A DNA stretch of 64,000 bases. It comes from Ciona intestinalis. Taxonomy: Eukaryota; Chordata; Ascidiacea; Phlebobranchia; Cionidae. Shown here piece after piece: positions 11,201-22,332 of the stretch (position 1 is the first letter of the stretch; every line of letters begins with the position of its first letter). Below the pieces are notes generated by a model. That model ran no database searches. It saw only the letters and a program-made list of their open reading frames with translations, and was not told the origin of the DNA. A program made the translations under genes and the position numbers. The stretch covers positions 7,461,035 through 7,525,034 of the forward strand of contig NC_020167.2 of assembly GCF_000224145.3 (NCBI RefSeq). Reading direction: 5' to 3'.

Positions 11201-13614
11201 AAGTAAATATAATCGATTGAAAATAATATTTTTGCAAGTATATGATTGGACATAATACATTTTTATAGCTTTTTCGATAAAGTATTTTATATAAATTATG
11301 AGTAAATGCATATGCAGAAATACAAACTAGTTTTTCTTTAATTATCCTATAGCCGCTAACTACCAACCTCTAACACTTTCCACCAGCCTAATCTGTAACG
11401 TACTGGAGGATTCTTTACTAGCCAGAACTTTCTAAACTCAGTCCCCAAAATAATCTCCCCACCCACCTAATTGACCCCATCATCCACCTAATTGACCTCA
11501 TCACCCACCTAACTGAACCCATCACCCACCTAACCGACCCCATCACCCACCTTATTGACCCCATCACCCACCTTATTGACCCCATCACCCACCTTATTGA
11601 CCCCATCACCCACCTATGTTCCATGGCCTCCCGTTTCCTCTTCAATCCTCGAACTTTTTCCACCATGGCCATCTCCGCTTGCAGACGTTGGTTCTGGGTG
11701 AGTTCTTCAACGAAAGCTGGTCGGTTATTAGGGTCGTACTGTGTAAAGATGTGAGTTGTTTTATGTATAGTAGAGTGGGGTAAAATGGTACACCTTTAGC
11801 ACATAATATTCAAATATCCTGATCATGTTTTAAACAATTAACAGTGGTTATGAGAGTCGTCACTCGTCAGGATACAGTTTCATAATTCTTTCAATGCTCT
11901 TTGTTTACTAGCAAATGGGATAAGAAAAAGATATACTGGTCAGAAATAAATATACTGGATAAGCTGTAGAAAGACTATTGCAAAAAATTATTTGTTCTTA
12001 CAATAAAACGTCCGGTGTGGAAAGGAACTGGTTTTGTCTTTGCTGGTAGCGAGAATGTGCGACCTCCGAACGTATCCAAGTGTCGCCTCATGATGGGGAC
12101 AGAGCGCAGGACTGTCGTCGAACGGAAAGACTTATACTGCCCACTGGTGGCTTTAAAGGGATGCATAATCTGGGAAAAAAATCAAAACCGAATATATAGA
12201 ATATATATTTTATTCTATATGAGTAAGCTCCTTGTTAAGGACCTGGGATTTAGGCCAAACTTGGCCCAAGCAGAATACATATAAAACAGTATTTGATTAA
12301 ATTTCGAATTTTTTTTTGGTTTGTAAATGGTGTCTTGCCCTTATAGTACCCACTATTGGCTTTAACATGTAGTCTGGACAAGTAGTCAAAATTTTTTTAG
12401 TAGAATGCATAATAATATTTAGTATTCTAGCTTCCTGTATATACGTCATATAAATTTACCATTTTTAAAAAATCTTCACAGAGCAAGGTTTGTAAGGCAG
12501 GGGTACATGGCTAAGACTTATTATTAAGGTTACCATAAAACTATAGATGAGTTATCCAAACTTACAGTTGCAGAATTAAGATAAACATCATCTCGTGAAT
12601 CTTCCTTCCATGTTTTTAAAGGTGGGAATCTTTCAACGGTTTGACTGGAATTAAAACATGGATTAATTTATGTTGGCACCATAGTACACTATGTTGGTAC
12701 TCCACATTTTATTTATAAGTAATTACCGTTAAATGTCCTGCCCAAGGACACATTGCCCACAATGGTGGCAGCGACGAGCCTTGAACCCATTACCTCTGGG
12801 CTACAGGCAGGCTCGCTAACCACTATGCCACGGCGTCGGACAAAATAAAAACTGATTTCCTTAATACTGCGCATTTAAACATCACTTTTGGTTTCGGCCA
12901 TTAATCATAATGACTAAGTTTTCAAAACACAAAATTTTTTGTAACTCTTCCTCTTTGTGAGGTAACTAGGTCAATCCTGGCCTAAATCCTATACGACCCA
13001 TGGCGTGCTACAGTGGAACCTCACTCACATTAAATAGAAACTCTTCCGTTAAAAAAACAAATACACACGGCGACGAAAACTTAGCAATAAAATTAACGTA
13101 AAATACCTAACTTGTTTCCAAGGACTGACTCCTCTGTTCTGTGAATTAGATCGAAGTTTCGAGTNNNNNNNNNNNNNNNNNNNNNNNNNNNNNNNNNNNN
13201 NNNNNNNNNNNNNNTTCCTCGGGCAAGACACTTAACGACAATTGCTCCAACCCAGTGGTCACTAATGGGTTGTCCAAATTATCAGCCATACATAAAAAAA
13301 TCCCCCCCAAAAAATAATTACCCACAAAGTAACATACATGGTAACTTGTAAGCTGGCACGTGGTGTATGAGCACCCGTGTTATAACGACTGTTCTTTTCC
13401 GGCCACGCGAGGATAAAGTAAGTTACATTCATTCATTCATTCATAAATAGAAACTCTCCCACTAAAAAAACAAATACACACGGTGACGAAAACTTAGCAA
13501 TAAAATTAAAGTAAAATACCTGACTTGTTTCCAAGGACTGACTCCTCTGTTCTGTGAATTAGATCGAAGTTTCGAGTGTGGTGTGAATGGGGGTAATATG
13601 GGCGAATGTTGCAT
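8260..13614 (-). CDS. Unrecognised nine-exon protein, 404 residues
   Basis: Exons (minus order): 13614-13520, 12644-12566, 12169-12002, 11738-11614, 11125-10976, 10538-10315, 10046-9961, 9452-9370, 8464-8260. Every junction keeps phase. The N-terminal 200 residues are basic and likely folded or helical (ATIMHPFKATSGQYKSFRST, YDPNNRPAFVEELTQNQRLQ, AMVEKVRGLKRKREAMEHRW, GIEMTREQRYSINAEVQKLK). The rest is low-complexity and Pro/Gln-rich (DDPPNPPPPSAMVGGQHEPP) and ends KESYSKLDENNAGY-stop. There is no membrane segment. The basic, coil-rich N-terminus could suit a ciliary or cytoskeletal protein, but that is a guess. Oddities: exon 1 is partly duplicated at 13107-13164 beside an N gap, and the donor after 11614 is repeated in a 21-bp array. 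Confidence 0.75.
8333..8361. promoter_or_regulatory. Perfect 12-bp inverted repeat holding two CRE octamers
   Basis: GTGACGTCATCA, spacer ACCCC, TGATGACGTCAC. Each arm contains TGACGTCA, the CREB/ATF palindrome. It lies inside the last coding exon of the nine-exon gene, so the codons (VTSSGVDDVT) may explain it by chance; a regulatory role is only inferred. Confidence 0.4.
8510..8640. repeat. Dispersed repeat, CCTAGGATTTAGGCCAGGAT family, fragment
   Basis: Contains a diverged GGTCCCATGGCGTGCCACAC block. Other copies of the family occur at 12950-13035, 15780-15905, 27960-28115, 29655-29835, 53225-53430, 56955-57040, 57600-57835 and 58205-58610. The consensus core is about 100 bp: TATATGGGTGAGGTCC, CATGCCATGGGTCCTAGGAT, TTAGGCCAGGATTGGCCCAT. 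No ends or coding content defined. Confidence 0.5.
9755..9958 (+). repeat. SINE with tRNA-like head
   Basis: Head GTGGCAAAGTGGTTAGCGAG and B box GAGTTCAAGGCTTGTCGC are present. The middle is shortened: it goes from GTCTTTGGACACA straight to GGTTACATACATGG. Confidence 0.75.
10764..10932. repeat. MITE, left end missing
   Basis: Runs from the TTCTATTTTCTCGTCTCCTT block to a good right end, CATCTTCCCCCACCTTACTA, in intron 4 of the nine-exon gene. Confidence 0.75.
11455..11613 (-). repeat. 21-bp minisatellite repeating a 5' splice site
   Basis: About 7.5 units; in the gene's sense each is close to GGTGGGTGATGGGGTCAATAA. The array begins exactly at the donor of the 11738-11614 exon (CATAG|gtgggtgatg), and nearly every unit ends with an A-G then repeats GTGGGTGA, so each is itself donor-like. 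The unit is 7 codons, so the reading frame stays open through the array (WVMGSIR repeated). Confidence 0.9.
11768..11933. repeat. MITE, right end missing
   Basis: Left end TAGTAGAGTGGGGTAAAATG is present; the copy breaks off after CAAATGGGATAAGAAAAAGA. Confidence 0.75.
12732..12835 (-). repeat. SINE head, inverted
   Basis: Reads on the minus strand as TGGCATAGTGGTTAGCGAGC, B box GGGTTCAAGGC, CTGCCACCATTGTGGGCAAT. It stops at the ACATTTAACGG junction, so it is only the tRNA-like part. Confidence 0.8.
13021..13164 (-). pseudogene. Second, diverged copy of exon 1/intron 1 of the nine-exon gene
   Basis: About 140 bases match 13439-13578 with scattered substitutions (CTTCCGTTAAAAAAAC against CTCCCACTAAAAAAAC). 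It includes 58 bases of exon 1 (13107-13164) and its donor. The copy runs into the N gap at 13165, so the start codon end is not seen. Either a tandem duplication or the two alleles of a polymorphic diploid laid end to end. Confidence 0.75.
13165..13214. other. Assembly gap, 50 N
   Basis: Placeholder run; SINE sequence begins at its right edge. Confidence 0.99.
13215..13442 (+). repeat. SINE, head lost in the gap
   Basis: Starts GGGCAAGACACTTAACGACA and continues to the ATTCATTCATTCAT tail; one of the better preserved bodies. Confidence 0.85.
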
Positions 13615-15089
13615 CTTTATCCGTTGCTATAAGACGACACTGTTAGCTTAATTTCTAAGGCACTTATATTAACAGTTGACACACCTACATAAAAACTAAG
13701 AAATTTTTATTACAATGGTACTCAATTATTTATTCATATAACATATATATATGTATATATACACATATATATATATATTCGTTTTGGGTTGTATGAAATG
13801 TCTCGTTATAATATATATATATATATAGGAATTGGTAGAGAACAATAATGTTTAGCTTAAGAGTAAGTATCACCAAGGTGTCTGTATTGACACACCCAAC
13901 ATAAAAATCCAGAAGTTTTCGTTGTAATAGTTTTTAATTATACTTAATTAGCCCTTTATATAACTTATATATATAGGCTACAAATGCTGTAACTTTTTTA
14001 GTTGCTATATTAATTTCAAGACCAAGTAGTCTGACTTTAAACTATAACTATACATACAATAATGGTGAATTTATTGACACACCGAACATTAAAAGCATGA
14101 AATTTTTCATTACAATACTTTTAAATTGCACTTACCCGTTTATATAAATTATCTGACCCACTTAGTAAATAAACTCAGTAATTGCCATACAAGATTACAA
14201 TTTCCAAGTAAAACAGTAATTGTAATAGAAAGTTACAATTTTCACATAAACCACATTTGTTACCACATCGAACTAAGATCTTATTCTGATACTTACAGTT
14301 ATAATATCTTGTGCTGGCGACACTGTAGGTATCATATTCGTAGGTTTATGTTGAAGCATGCTTACACAACAAGAGCTATTATTCTAGCGAACTTAAGAAC
14401 AGAGTTACCCTATATCTATATATATATAAGCCTGGTTCTAATGTTCGCTCTTCTACGTAGTGTAAATAATTTAGCCAAGTTTACAGTCCACAAAACTGCA
14501 GTAAAGAAACTGACATATGTCGCGTGTATTAAACCTCGCGTTGTAACCTCAGTGATTTAAAAGTCACTCTCTTTCAACAGTTGACACCTGACACTACTGT
14601 GTATATCGATTGGTCGGGTTTATTTATTTGTTGTCTTGTTCCAGAACTTGTAAAACTATCTGCCATACCCGCCTACAATAGATGACAACAATCAAAATAT
14701 TTGGTAGCTTCATTCTACCACCTGAAGATTGTGTAATAAAAGCTACACCAGTAAATAAATACCCACAATATTAAAACGATAATTTAGGAGCTGCCTGAGT
14801 CTTAAATTATTTTAATTACCATTTTTTAAAATACCGATTTTTTTCTACGCTGCCATATGTAGAAATGTGACCAAATTTTTTCCTCGTACAAAAAGTTTAA
14901 TTTTGTTGCAGAAATTAACTTACTGCAATAAAATAAATATTTCCTTAAAAAAATTTTTTCAATTATTTTTTCGTAAAGTGCCCCTAACCCTTATTCTAAA
15001 ACTAATTGAAATCAAATGGAAAAACTTCACTAACTGGTTTTGGTAATGATTTTATTGCGACCACAATGACATCATCGCTTATGACATCA
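13615..15089. other. Gene-free spacer with a threefold ~200-bp repeat
   Basis: Three degenerate copies of a block containing TTGACACACC, AACATAAAAA, AATTTTTCATTACAAT and a TATATAA-rich stretch occur at about 13672-13770, 13887-13975 and 14071-14160. A long AT dinucleotide run fills 13741-13830. A 144-codon frame at 14126-14560 is judged accidental: AT-rich, no homology, no junctions. From 14560 to 15089 I see only AT-rich sequence and the DUS3L 3' region. Confidence 0.6.
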
Positions 15090-18000
15090 TCACTTGTATG
15101 AATTAGCTTTATGCTTGGGAAGAAATTGAAACGAGTCCGGTACTTTTCCCAGTAGCATTTCACTGCAAAATAAAACATAAATGTAAAATTTTTATTACTT
15201 AGACATATTTAAACAGTAAAATTTATTTGGGTAGTTACCAAAAATTCATAAAAGACTACGTAAATGATTAAATGTATTAAGTTTATATTGAGACTTGTTC
15301 TAAAAATCAGTTTCATGTACCTAATGTACAGAAGTATTACACCAACCCACCTTATTTTAACCCAGTCATTGGAGTTTGCGCTTCCCATTAAAGTTTCAAG
15401 GTCGTTCCTCCCAACATAGTAAGGTGGTCGCTCGTTTATTCTCTGTGGCAATCTCTCCAATAAACCAACAGGAATATATCTGGTGTAAAATAAGTTACAT
15501 AGCATATGAAACAATACCAAATGGTATATTCACCCACAAATTGCTGCAACCTGCAACCCGGTGCTTTTAAGTTGTCTAAATTGTCAGCCATACCTTACAA
15601 AAAGTAAAAAATCCCTTAAAATTAATCACTTACAAAGATACATGTCTGGTATCTCGTAAGCGGACATGAGGTGTAAGAAATAGAACACCGTGTTATGACG
15701 ACATTCATTTAAACCCCACACAAGACGTTTAGAAAACATTGCAAGTATAATATGTCTGACAGCAATAGTTGGTTTTCACTGATTTCTTAAACCAACCAAT
15801 CCCTAGGATTTAGACCAGGATTGGGGTAATAGGCCAACTGTGGCCTAAATCCTAGGACCCATTGCATGCTATGCTGGGGGACCTCACCCATATAGAATAG
15901 TATGCTAAGTGAATTATAAAAAAAACACACATAATAAAAACTCACCGATGCAAAAAGGAAAGCCACTCAAGTAAAAACCTCCGTGTGTTTTCCACCCCCC
16001 TTGTGTCTGACCCCCAGTGGACAAAACCTTCATTAACGAACTGTCGCAAAATATCAAGTCGTTCACCACTAGAAATATCCCAATCTCTTCTTTCTTTTAT
16101 CTCCGTGAATACCCAAGGTTTGATTAACGCTCCTCTAAAAAAGTATCAATTCTTTTTTAAAAAATTATTTAACATATATAATATACATATTTAAAAAATA
16201 AAAAATTCTCACAAAATTTTATAACTGTAAAATTTAAGTTTATTTTATATTGTTAGGCCAAGAATTGCAAACTATTGTGCTAGTAGTGTTCAATAACATT
16301 TTCTGACTGAGTCATTACAAATTAACAATATAGAACAAATTTATATTTTATAATATTTTATAAGTGTGTCTACAGTACTTTTAGTTTAGACAAAGATCAG
16401 CATAAATTGTTTCAAACACAATCAGGATATTTTGATGATATGTGCTAAAGCTGTCCCATCTTACCCCCACAGTACTATTATATTAACTAGAAATTTAAAA
16501 AAATCAGAACTAAACGTAACCATGTCACTTTGTAATCAAAACACATAAACCAAAACAGTATATTACATAAAATATAAAATTCAAGCAAACAAATTTTATT
16601 ATTACTATTCTGTTTTAACTGATATTAACTTGTTCATGGTGGTTCTTAAAAAGTGAAGAAAAATACTTTTATCAAAGTCACAGAAATAAAATATTACCTT
16701 GCAATCATGACACCAGACACCGTAGTGTTTTCCATGACTGACATATAATCGTGGTAAGACAGAATATCTCCGTTACCAAACACTGGCATTGGGTCAGCAA
16801 GTGCCGCACATTCACTGATATAACCCCAGTCTGCAGCCTTCGTGTATCTTGCTTCACGTGATCGACCGTGAACCTGTCACGAAAAATCACATGAAAACAT
16901 TTAATGAAAAAGTTTCATGAAATTCACATGATATAATTCATGGAAAATTATCATGATGCAAAATATATAAAAAAAATTCATAAATTCATGAAAAAGTACT
17001 AAAAAAATTCACAAGACGAAATTCGTGAAAAAATATCATGATTTGAAATTTACCCAAATAAATTGTTTGATTTTAAATATGGTACATAAATTCTAAAAAA
17101 TATACAGACCTCTTCTTTAATGACTCTATGTGCAAACTATTAAATACACACAGTATCTCATTTTTGGTTGATTGAAAATAAGTAAAAACAACACACTTTC
17201 AAACCCTATTTGAAGCACTTACAGTTGTCATAGCAACTCCATAATCCCTCAGCTTTGGCAATATGTTGTGAGCGCAATTCTTTTTCGTTTCAACACCAGC
17301 TCTTACTTTACAAGTAAGAGGAACATCAATGCTTCGGTTCATGCAGTTCACGATGTCGAATAACTTGTTTGTGCGTCTCATGAGGGCTGAACCTGCTCCC
17401 TGGGTTAATTATAGAATTGTTGGTATTTTCTATTCTATATGAGTGGAAAAAAATTTAGTGCACATTTCGAAAACAAAATTTTTAAGGTGTTTGTCAAAAT
17501 AACTGTATGTGTGCCTCATGGGGGACGAACCTGCACCCTGGGTCAAGGTAATTATTGGTATTTTCTATTCTATATGTGTGAAAAATGTATATATTCAATG
17601 TACACATCCGAAAACAAAACTGTTAAGGTGTACGTCAAAACAACTGTAAGTTATCGCTGTTATGCTCTCTTTGGCACATGCACAAAAAAAGTAAAAAAAA
17701 AATCAATTTGTCATGCTAAAAGACATTTAAATAGTATTAAAAGCAGGCTGTTTTGTAACAATAAATCTATTGAAACCAACCTTTTTATAAATGAGATCAA
17801 TGGGACATCCCATGTTAATGTCAATGAAATCAACTTCACAAGTTTTGGAAATAAGTTCGGCACACCTTGACATTGTATCGGGGAAGGCACCACAAAGCTG
17901 AGAATAAATATTTAATGAAATATATACTAGAGTGACTATCTGCAGACAGTACACAAGTAAATTTGCCAGTAAATTGTATTTAAAATAGTATATACTATAG

Positions 18001-21000
18001 TAGGATTCGGGAAGATGGGACACCTTTAGCACATAATATCCAAATATCCCAAATGTCTTTTATCCAATAACGTTCTATGAGAGAAGTTAGACAACCTCTA
18101 TGGTTGAAGGCCGTCACGCAAACCTTCTTGCCACAGCGTCGGTAAGTCTCTTTCCGTGGTCACCAAAGCATAAAACTCAGCCTACCTGAACTCCGAAAAT
18201 ATCTTCACACGGATGTCTCTTCATGAGTGCCCACTCTCCACCCTTAGCTTGCAATACATTGGTAGCTACAGCCATCTCCCCACATGTAATGTCCGCTCCT
18301 AATCGCTTGCATACAACTCGAAATGGTAGGTTTCCACACTGAAAGTGAATGTAAATATATATGTATAATGTATATTACTAAAAAAATACCTTTGTTAAGG
18401 CCTAAACCAAACTATTAAGACTTAATTTTGCCCAAAACTAATTTACAAATAAAAGTTTTGTTAAAGGGAAATTGAAAATGTAACCATCATAAGTCCAGTT
18501 TAGGGATAATTACAAAATCTCACTGTTGTCAGTGGCGCCAAGTACAGCTTGTCACGAAAATCAATTGTTTTCTTTTCAATGGTTTTGAGTGGAATTAGAT
18601 CAGTATCGAGAACGCATCCATGTTTGTTTAGAACATCTTCACTTGTAGTTATATCACCCGTTGTGACAACAGTAGTCACATTTTCTTCATTACCAACATT
18701 TTCAGGGATTTTTTTGGCGTTTTGATCAAGTTTTCGTGCTTTTGCTTTGCTACTTTCTTTTACAGCAGTGTCCGATTTTGAGAAATCAAATTTTCTTTTG
18801 CGCAATTGAAGTTGTAAATCGCGAGGGAGGACATTTTTGATCTTAACACTGTTTGTTTTCAGTTTTTCTTCATCAACTTTGTTAACGTAACCTAAAATTG
18901 AAAATATTCTGTTACTTCTACCAGGCATAATGCAAATAATTTTTAGTGGTAGAACTGGTATAGACAACACAGTGTATTTCCTTCGTTTTAACACATTTCC
19001 TGATAAGGTCTTGACGGTGGTAGACGAAACAGCGGAAATACAGTATGTTTTTTACTTTTTTATATCATATAAGCCTCTAAAAGTTGATTAAAAATTAAAA
19101 ATACTAAAAACGAGATTTTAAAACATTATAGGAAAAATTGATAGAACAGAGAGTGTAATTTATCAATGGTTTGTCCTTGGCAAAAACATGTGTGATAAAG
19201 TGTGTGGTCTGTGGTGTGGTGTTATTATGTCATTCATTACTAATGTCGCCTTTCCTGTCACGTTCACATGACAAATGCCAGGAAATAAAATAACCACCAC
19301 GCTGTAAACAACTTAACAACCCATAAAGTTATAATATATATAAGCGGGTAACAATAACATAACGTAAAATATAGTAGGATGGGGGAAGATGGGACACCCT
19401 TAGCACATAATATTCAAATAGCCTGATCATGTTCTAAATAATTAACAACGGTATATGGGAGTCGTGAGGATATAGTTTTATAATTCTTTGAATATTCTTC
19501 GTTTACTACTAAAAGGGACGAGAAAATAGAGTCAAAATGTGTCTCATCTTCCCCCACCCCACTATAATTTTAATTTATCTCCTTAAAAACGATAGCGAAG
19601 ATCATGTTATTTAAAGAATGAAGAGAAGAGAATTAATTACAAAACGACAGTTGGTAAACCGACTATGGAAAAAAGTGTGGGGAAGGGTGTGAACTAAAAA
19701 GCGTGGCCTTCGCATCCATACTTTTAATAGTTGTTATATAAAACACCAAAAAAACACTGTACTATTTTGAAATGCCATATTTTTTTCTAAAAAAATAAAG
19801 TATGTTGCATGTAATTACAATATTATTTTGTTTCTGACTCCAAATAAAACGAATAAATGAAAATCTAAGTTTACGGCGTTTGCAAAATCTTAGTGGTTGA
19901 AGTAATATGTCACCCCCACTTCAGTATTTTACAACCAAATATAAACAAACTAAATTCAATTTACCTTCATTAGTTTTCTCAACATGATCTCTAGCAAAAC
20001 GGCAAGTAAACGAATAATTGCATTTCCCGATAGTTTGGAAAGCAAAACATTTTTCTCCAAGATCGTCAGGTTTAAGTTCCATGTATTTTCCTATGTCATG
20101 CAGATACTGACACTTTTCGCCGAAATGACAATAACCTTTTTCAGAAATCTGTGAAATTATTAACAAATATATATATATATTACATTCTAATTGAATCTTA
20201 TTTATTACCAAAAGAAAATAAGGTAGAATAGCCGAGAAAGGCATTAAATGGTTTAGCAAATTCTAAACTAAACAGTAAACACACAAATATTTACATTATT
20301 TCAAATTTAAATTTCGTGAATAATTTGTAGAATTCCTTTTTTTAAAAACTTTAAAAAAATTCTCACTACAGGTAGAATAGTTGTGGAAAACATTTATTTG
20401 TTAAAAAAGTTTCAACCACATTATTTTATCATTTAAATATTTCTTAAATAAATTAAGGATTTTTTTAGATAATTTAAATATAAAAAGTTAAAAACATCTT
20501 ACTTTACTAGGGCACAGCTTTAGTGAAAGTTGTTCTTGTTTCGGACGAGGTCGGTTTTTATTTTGGCCACGAGGTTTCTTCCTTTCGCGATCTCCATTAG
20601 ATGATTTGATCTGTTTTAAAATAGAAATATTATAAATAGGTTGTTTCATAAACCTGGATTGACATTCTCGTCTACTGACTTTTTTTATGTTTAGTCGGCC
20701 GACTAAGTTTTGGTGCATAACTTATGACAGAAGTTAGCCACTAGTCGGTCAAAATTTAACCACTAAGTTTTAGTCGGGCAATTAAAAAAAAAATTCAATT
20801 TGGGCGGCGACCAGTTTAGTTCAGTAGACGAGAATACCATCTCTGGCTAATCCAGAGTTGTGGTGAGGTATCTGCCTCTAGCCAACAGCATACGGTTTCG
20901 CTACTATACTATTATGGACTTGTGTGTCTTTCGTCAAAACACTTAACTGTAATTACTCCAACCCAGGGATCACTTATGGGTTGTTAAATTGCCATCTATA

Positions 21001-21787
21001 CATTCCAAAAATAATCACCCGCACAGTTACATAAGTGGTGAATTATAACGTTGCCCCTCCCATGCAAGGATAAACAAGTTACATTCATAACAATTACTTC
21101 AGAATCAGCCGAAGTTTCTTCTTTGGTTTCTTCTGCCAACGGTTTTACAGTCTGTTCCACAAGTGTTGGTTTCGAGGTCACGAACCTGAATTTAAAAGTA
21201 GAATTACTTCTTGTAAACCAGTGACAGGCATTCAAACCATGGTTCATACTATAAGTAAATGCCTATTCTTGTCGTAAGTGCGCAAATACTGTTTATATGA
21301 ATGAATATTGTAAGATTCACTATTTTAACCTTGCAAAGCACCTTTAGGAATTAGAACACTAGTGTTTTGTAATGTAGCTTGTGTCCGCATTTTACAACTT
21401 TTTGTTTGGTTAAATTTTATTACGGCTGTTTTGGGCAACTCATTAGTAGCTACTGAGTTAAATCAGTTGTTGATCGTTTTGTGAAACGACTCTCACATCC
21501 TCAGTATTGACAACATAGAGATACAAACAACTGGTTAAGTATTGTGCAACAGTGAAGGCCAATCAATCTATAATTATTAAGTCTTGCGAACGACACCCTT
21601 CACATCCACCGTGGTGGCAATACTGGCAATAATGAGCTTTAAACCCAAATCCTTTGGTTTAATACTGATTACTGGGCCATGACAATTAACAAACCAACAT
21701 ACAGGATATATTGACTTACTCTTTTTTAATTTGAGCAGTTCCATCGCTGGCAGATGATATAAAACTGACATATCTTCCTTCAGTCAT
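15090..21787 (-). CDS. DUS3L: tRNA-dihydrouridine(47) synthase, DUS3L
   Basis: Twelve exons (minus order): 21787-21720, 21185-21098, 20610-20503, 20148-19965, 18891-18524, 18338-18186, 17897-17781, 17399-17223, 16873-16698, 16134-15946, 15479-15351, 15162-15090. All phases agree; 609 residues against about 650 in human. It reduces uridine in the tRNA variable loop to dihydrouridine using FMN and NADPH. Residues 85-105 (C85, C95, C101, H105) and 122-143 (C122, C131, C137, H143) are the two CCCH zinc fingers of DUS3 proteins. The FMN barrel starts at [17 protein letters not shown]. The catalytic Cys is the C of [14 protein letters not shown] (about residue 354). FGNGDI, the phosphate-binding end of the barrel, and [20 protein letters not shown] are family signatures. 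It starts [15 protein letters not shown]. Introns hold MITEs and a SINE; the exon 8 acceptor is duplicated. Confidence 0.96.
15540..15712 (+). repeat. SINE fragment in DUS3L intron
   Basis: Diverged body: GTTGTCTAAATTGTCAGCCA, GTAAGCGGACATGAGGTGTA, GTTATGACGACATTCA. Confidence 0.65.
15780..15905. repeat. Dispersed repeat, CCTAGGATTTAGGCCAGGAT family
   Basis: Contains the core twice in opposite orientations: CCTAGGATTTAGACCAGGAT, then GGCCTAAATCCTAGGACCCA. Confidence 0.55.
16395..16487. repeat. MITE, right half only
   Basis: TGTTTCAAACACAATCAGGA through CCATCTTACCCCCACAGTAC. Confidence 0.65.
16876..17060. repeat. Degenerate short tandem repeat beside the DUS3L exon 9 acceptor
   Basis: About eight units near TTCATGAAAAA/TCACATGAAAA, 15-25 bases apart, starting three bases into the intron. 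On the minus strand this makes a long T-rich tract with CATGA spacers in front of the acceptor. Confidence 0.7.
17510..17650 (-). pseudogene. Duplicate of DUS3L exon 8 start and its acceptor
   Basis: 17371-17508 (real exon 8 start plus intron) and 17510-17650 are two tandem copies. On the minus strand the extra copy keeps cag|GGTGCAGGTTC and would read GAGSSPMRH against GAGSALMRR in the real exon. It has no matching donor for a complete exon. Confidence 0.8.
17996..18062. repeat. MITE, left end only
   Basis: TATAGTAGGATTCGGGAAGA through ATAATATCCAAATATCCC. Confidence 0.7.
19371..19566. repeat. MITE copy in DUS3L intron
   Basis: Complete; ends TATAGTAGGATGGGGGAAGA and CTTCCCCCACCCCACTATA. 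Confidence 0.85.
20857..21090 (+). repeat. SINE, old copy with head
   Basis: Diverged head (GTTGTGGTGAGGTATCTGCC) and body (AACACTTAACTGTAATTACT); tail GATAAACAAGTTACATTCAT ends only a few bases from the DUS3L exon 2 donor. Confidence 0.65.
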
Positions 21788-22332
21788 GTTTTATTACACA
21801 ACGACCTAATCAAATCTAAATGTATAACCAACAGTTTATTACAGTGTATAAGAGTGCAGAAAACAATAACTTACAAGGTAAACTTTTTTTATATAGATAG
21901 TAACATACAATGTAATTTCAAAATATAGGTTTAAATATAATGTCTACAGAATTTCCTAAAACAGACGCACTCGAGTTTTTTCTATAAATTTTTTAGGTAA
22001 ACTGATATTTTCGTAAGAAACATAAATGAACAAACACATATATTATATGTTTTATAAATAAATATATATAACAAAGTGCATCGAACATTCAATATGAATA
22101 TTGTAAAAATATGTAAATATACTCTTCTGTTCAATGTGAACATTTAAAACTTTTTACAAAATGAGCGAAAGGTTAAGTTTTAAGAACATTTCATTTATAC
22201 TGACAACAATCATTTAACCTCTAAAATGATCAAAAATTAAAAAGATCATTTGTTTCAAAACTTTAACACCATTTCACTGAATAGTGACTACTTTTAATAT
22301 TTTTTGGTCGATTTAAACAAAATGATAAGAAA
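21788..22332. other. Spacer between DUS3L start and phosphatase end
   Basis: AT-rich, 545 bases, both genes on the minus strand. Too long for the very short spacers typical of ascidian operons. Nothing else recognised. Confidence 0.6.

Noticed and set aside
14126-14560. 144-codon plus-strand frame
   Set aside because: AT-rich, no recognisable segments, overlaps the third copy of the local ~200-bp repeat.
17439-17870. 143-codon plus-strand frame
   Set aside because: Antisense to DUS3L exon 7 and runs through the duplicated acceptor.
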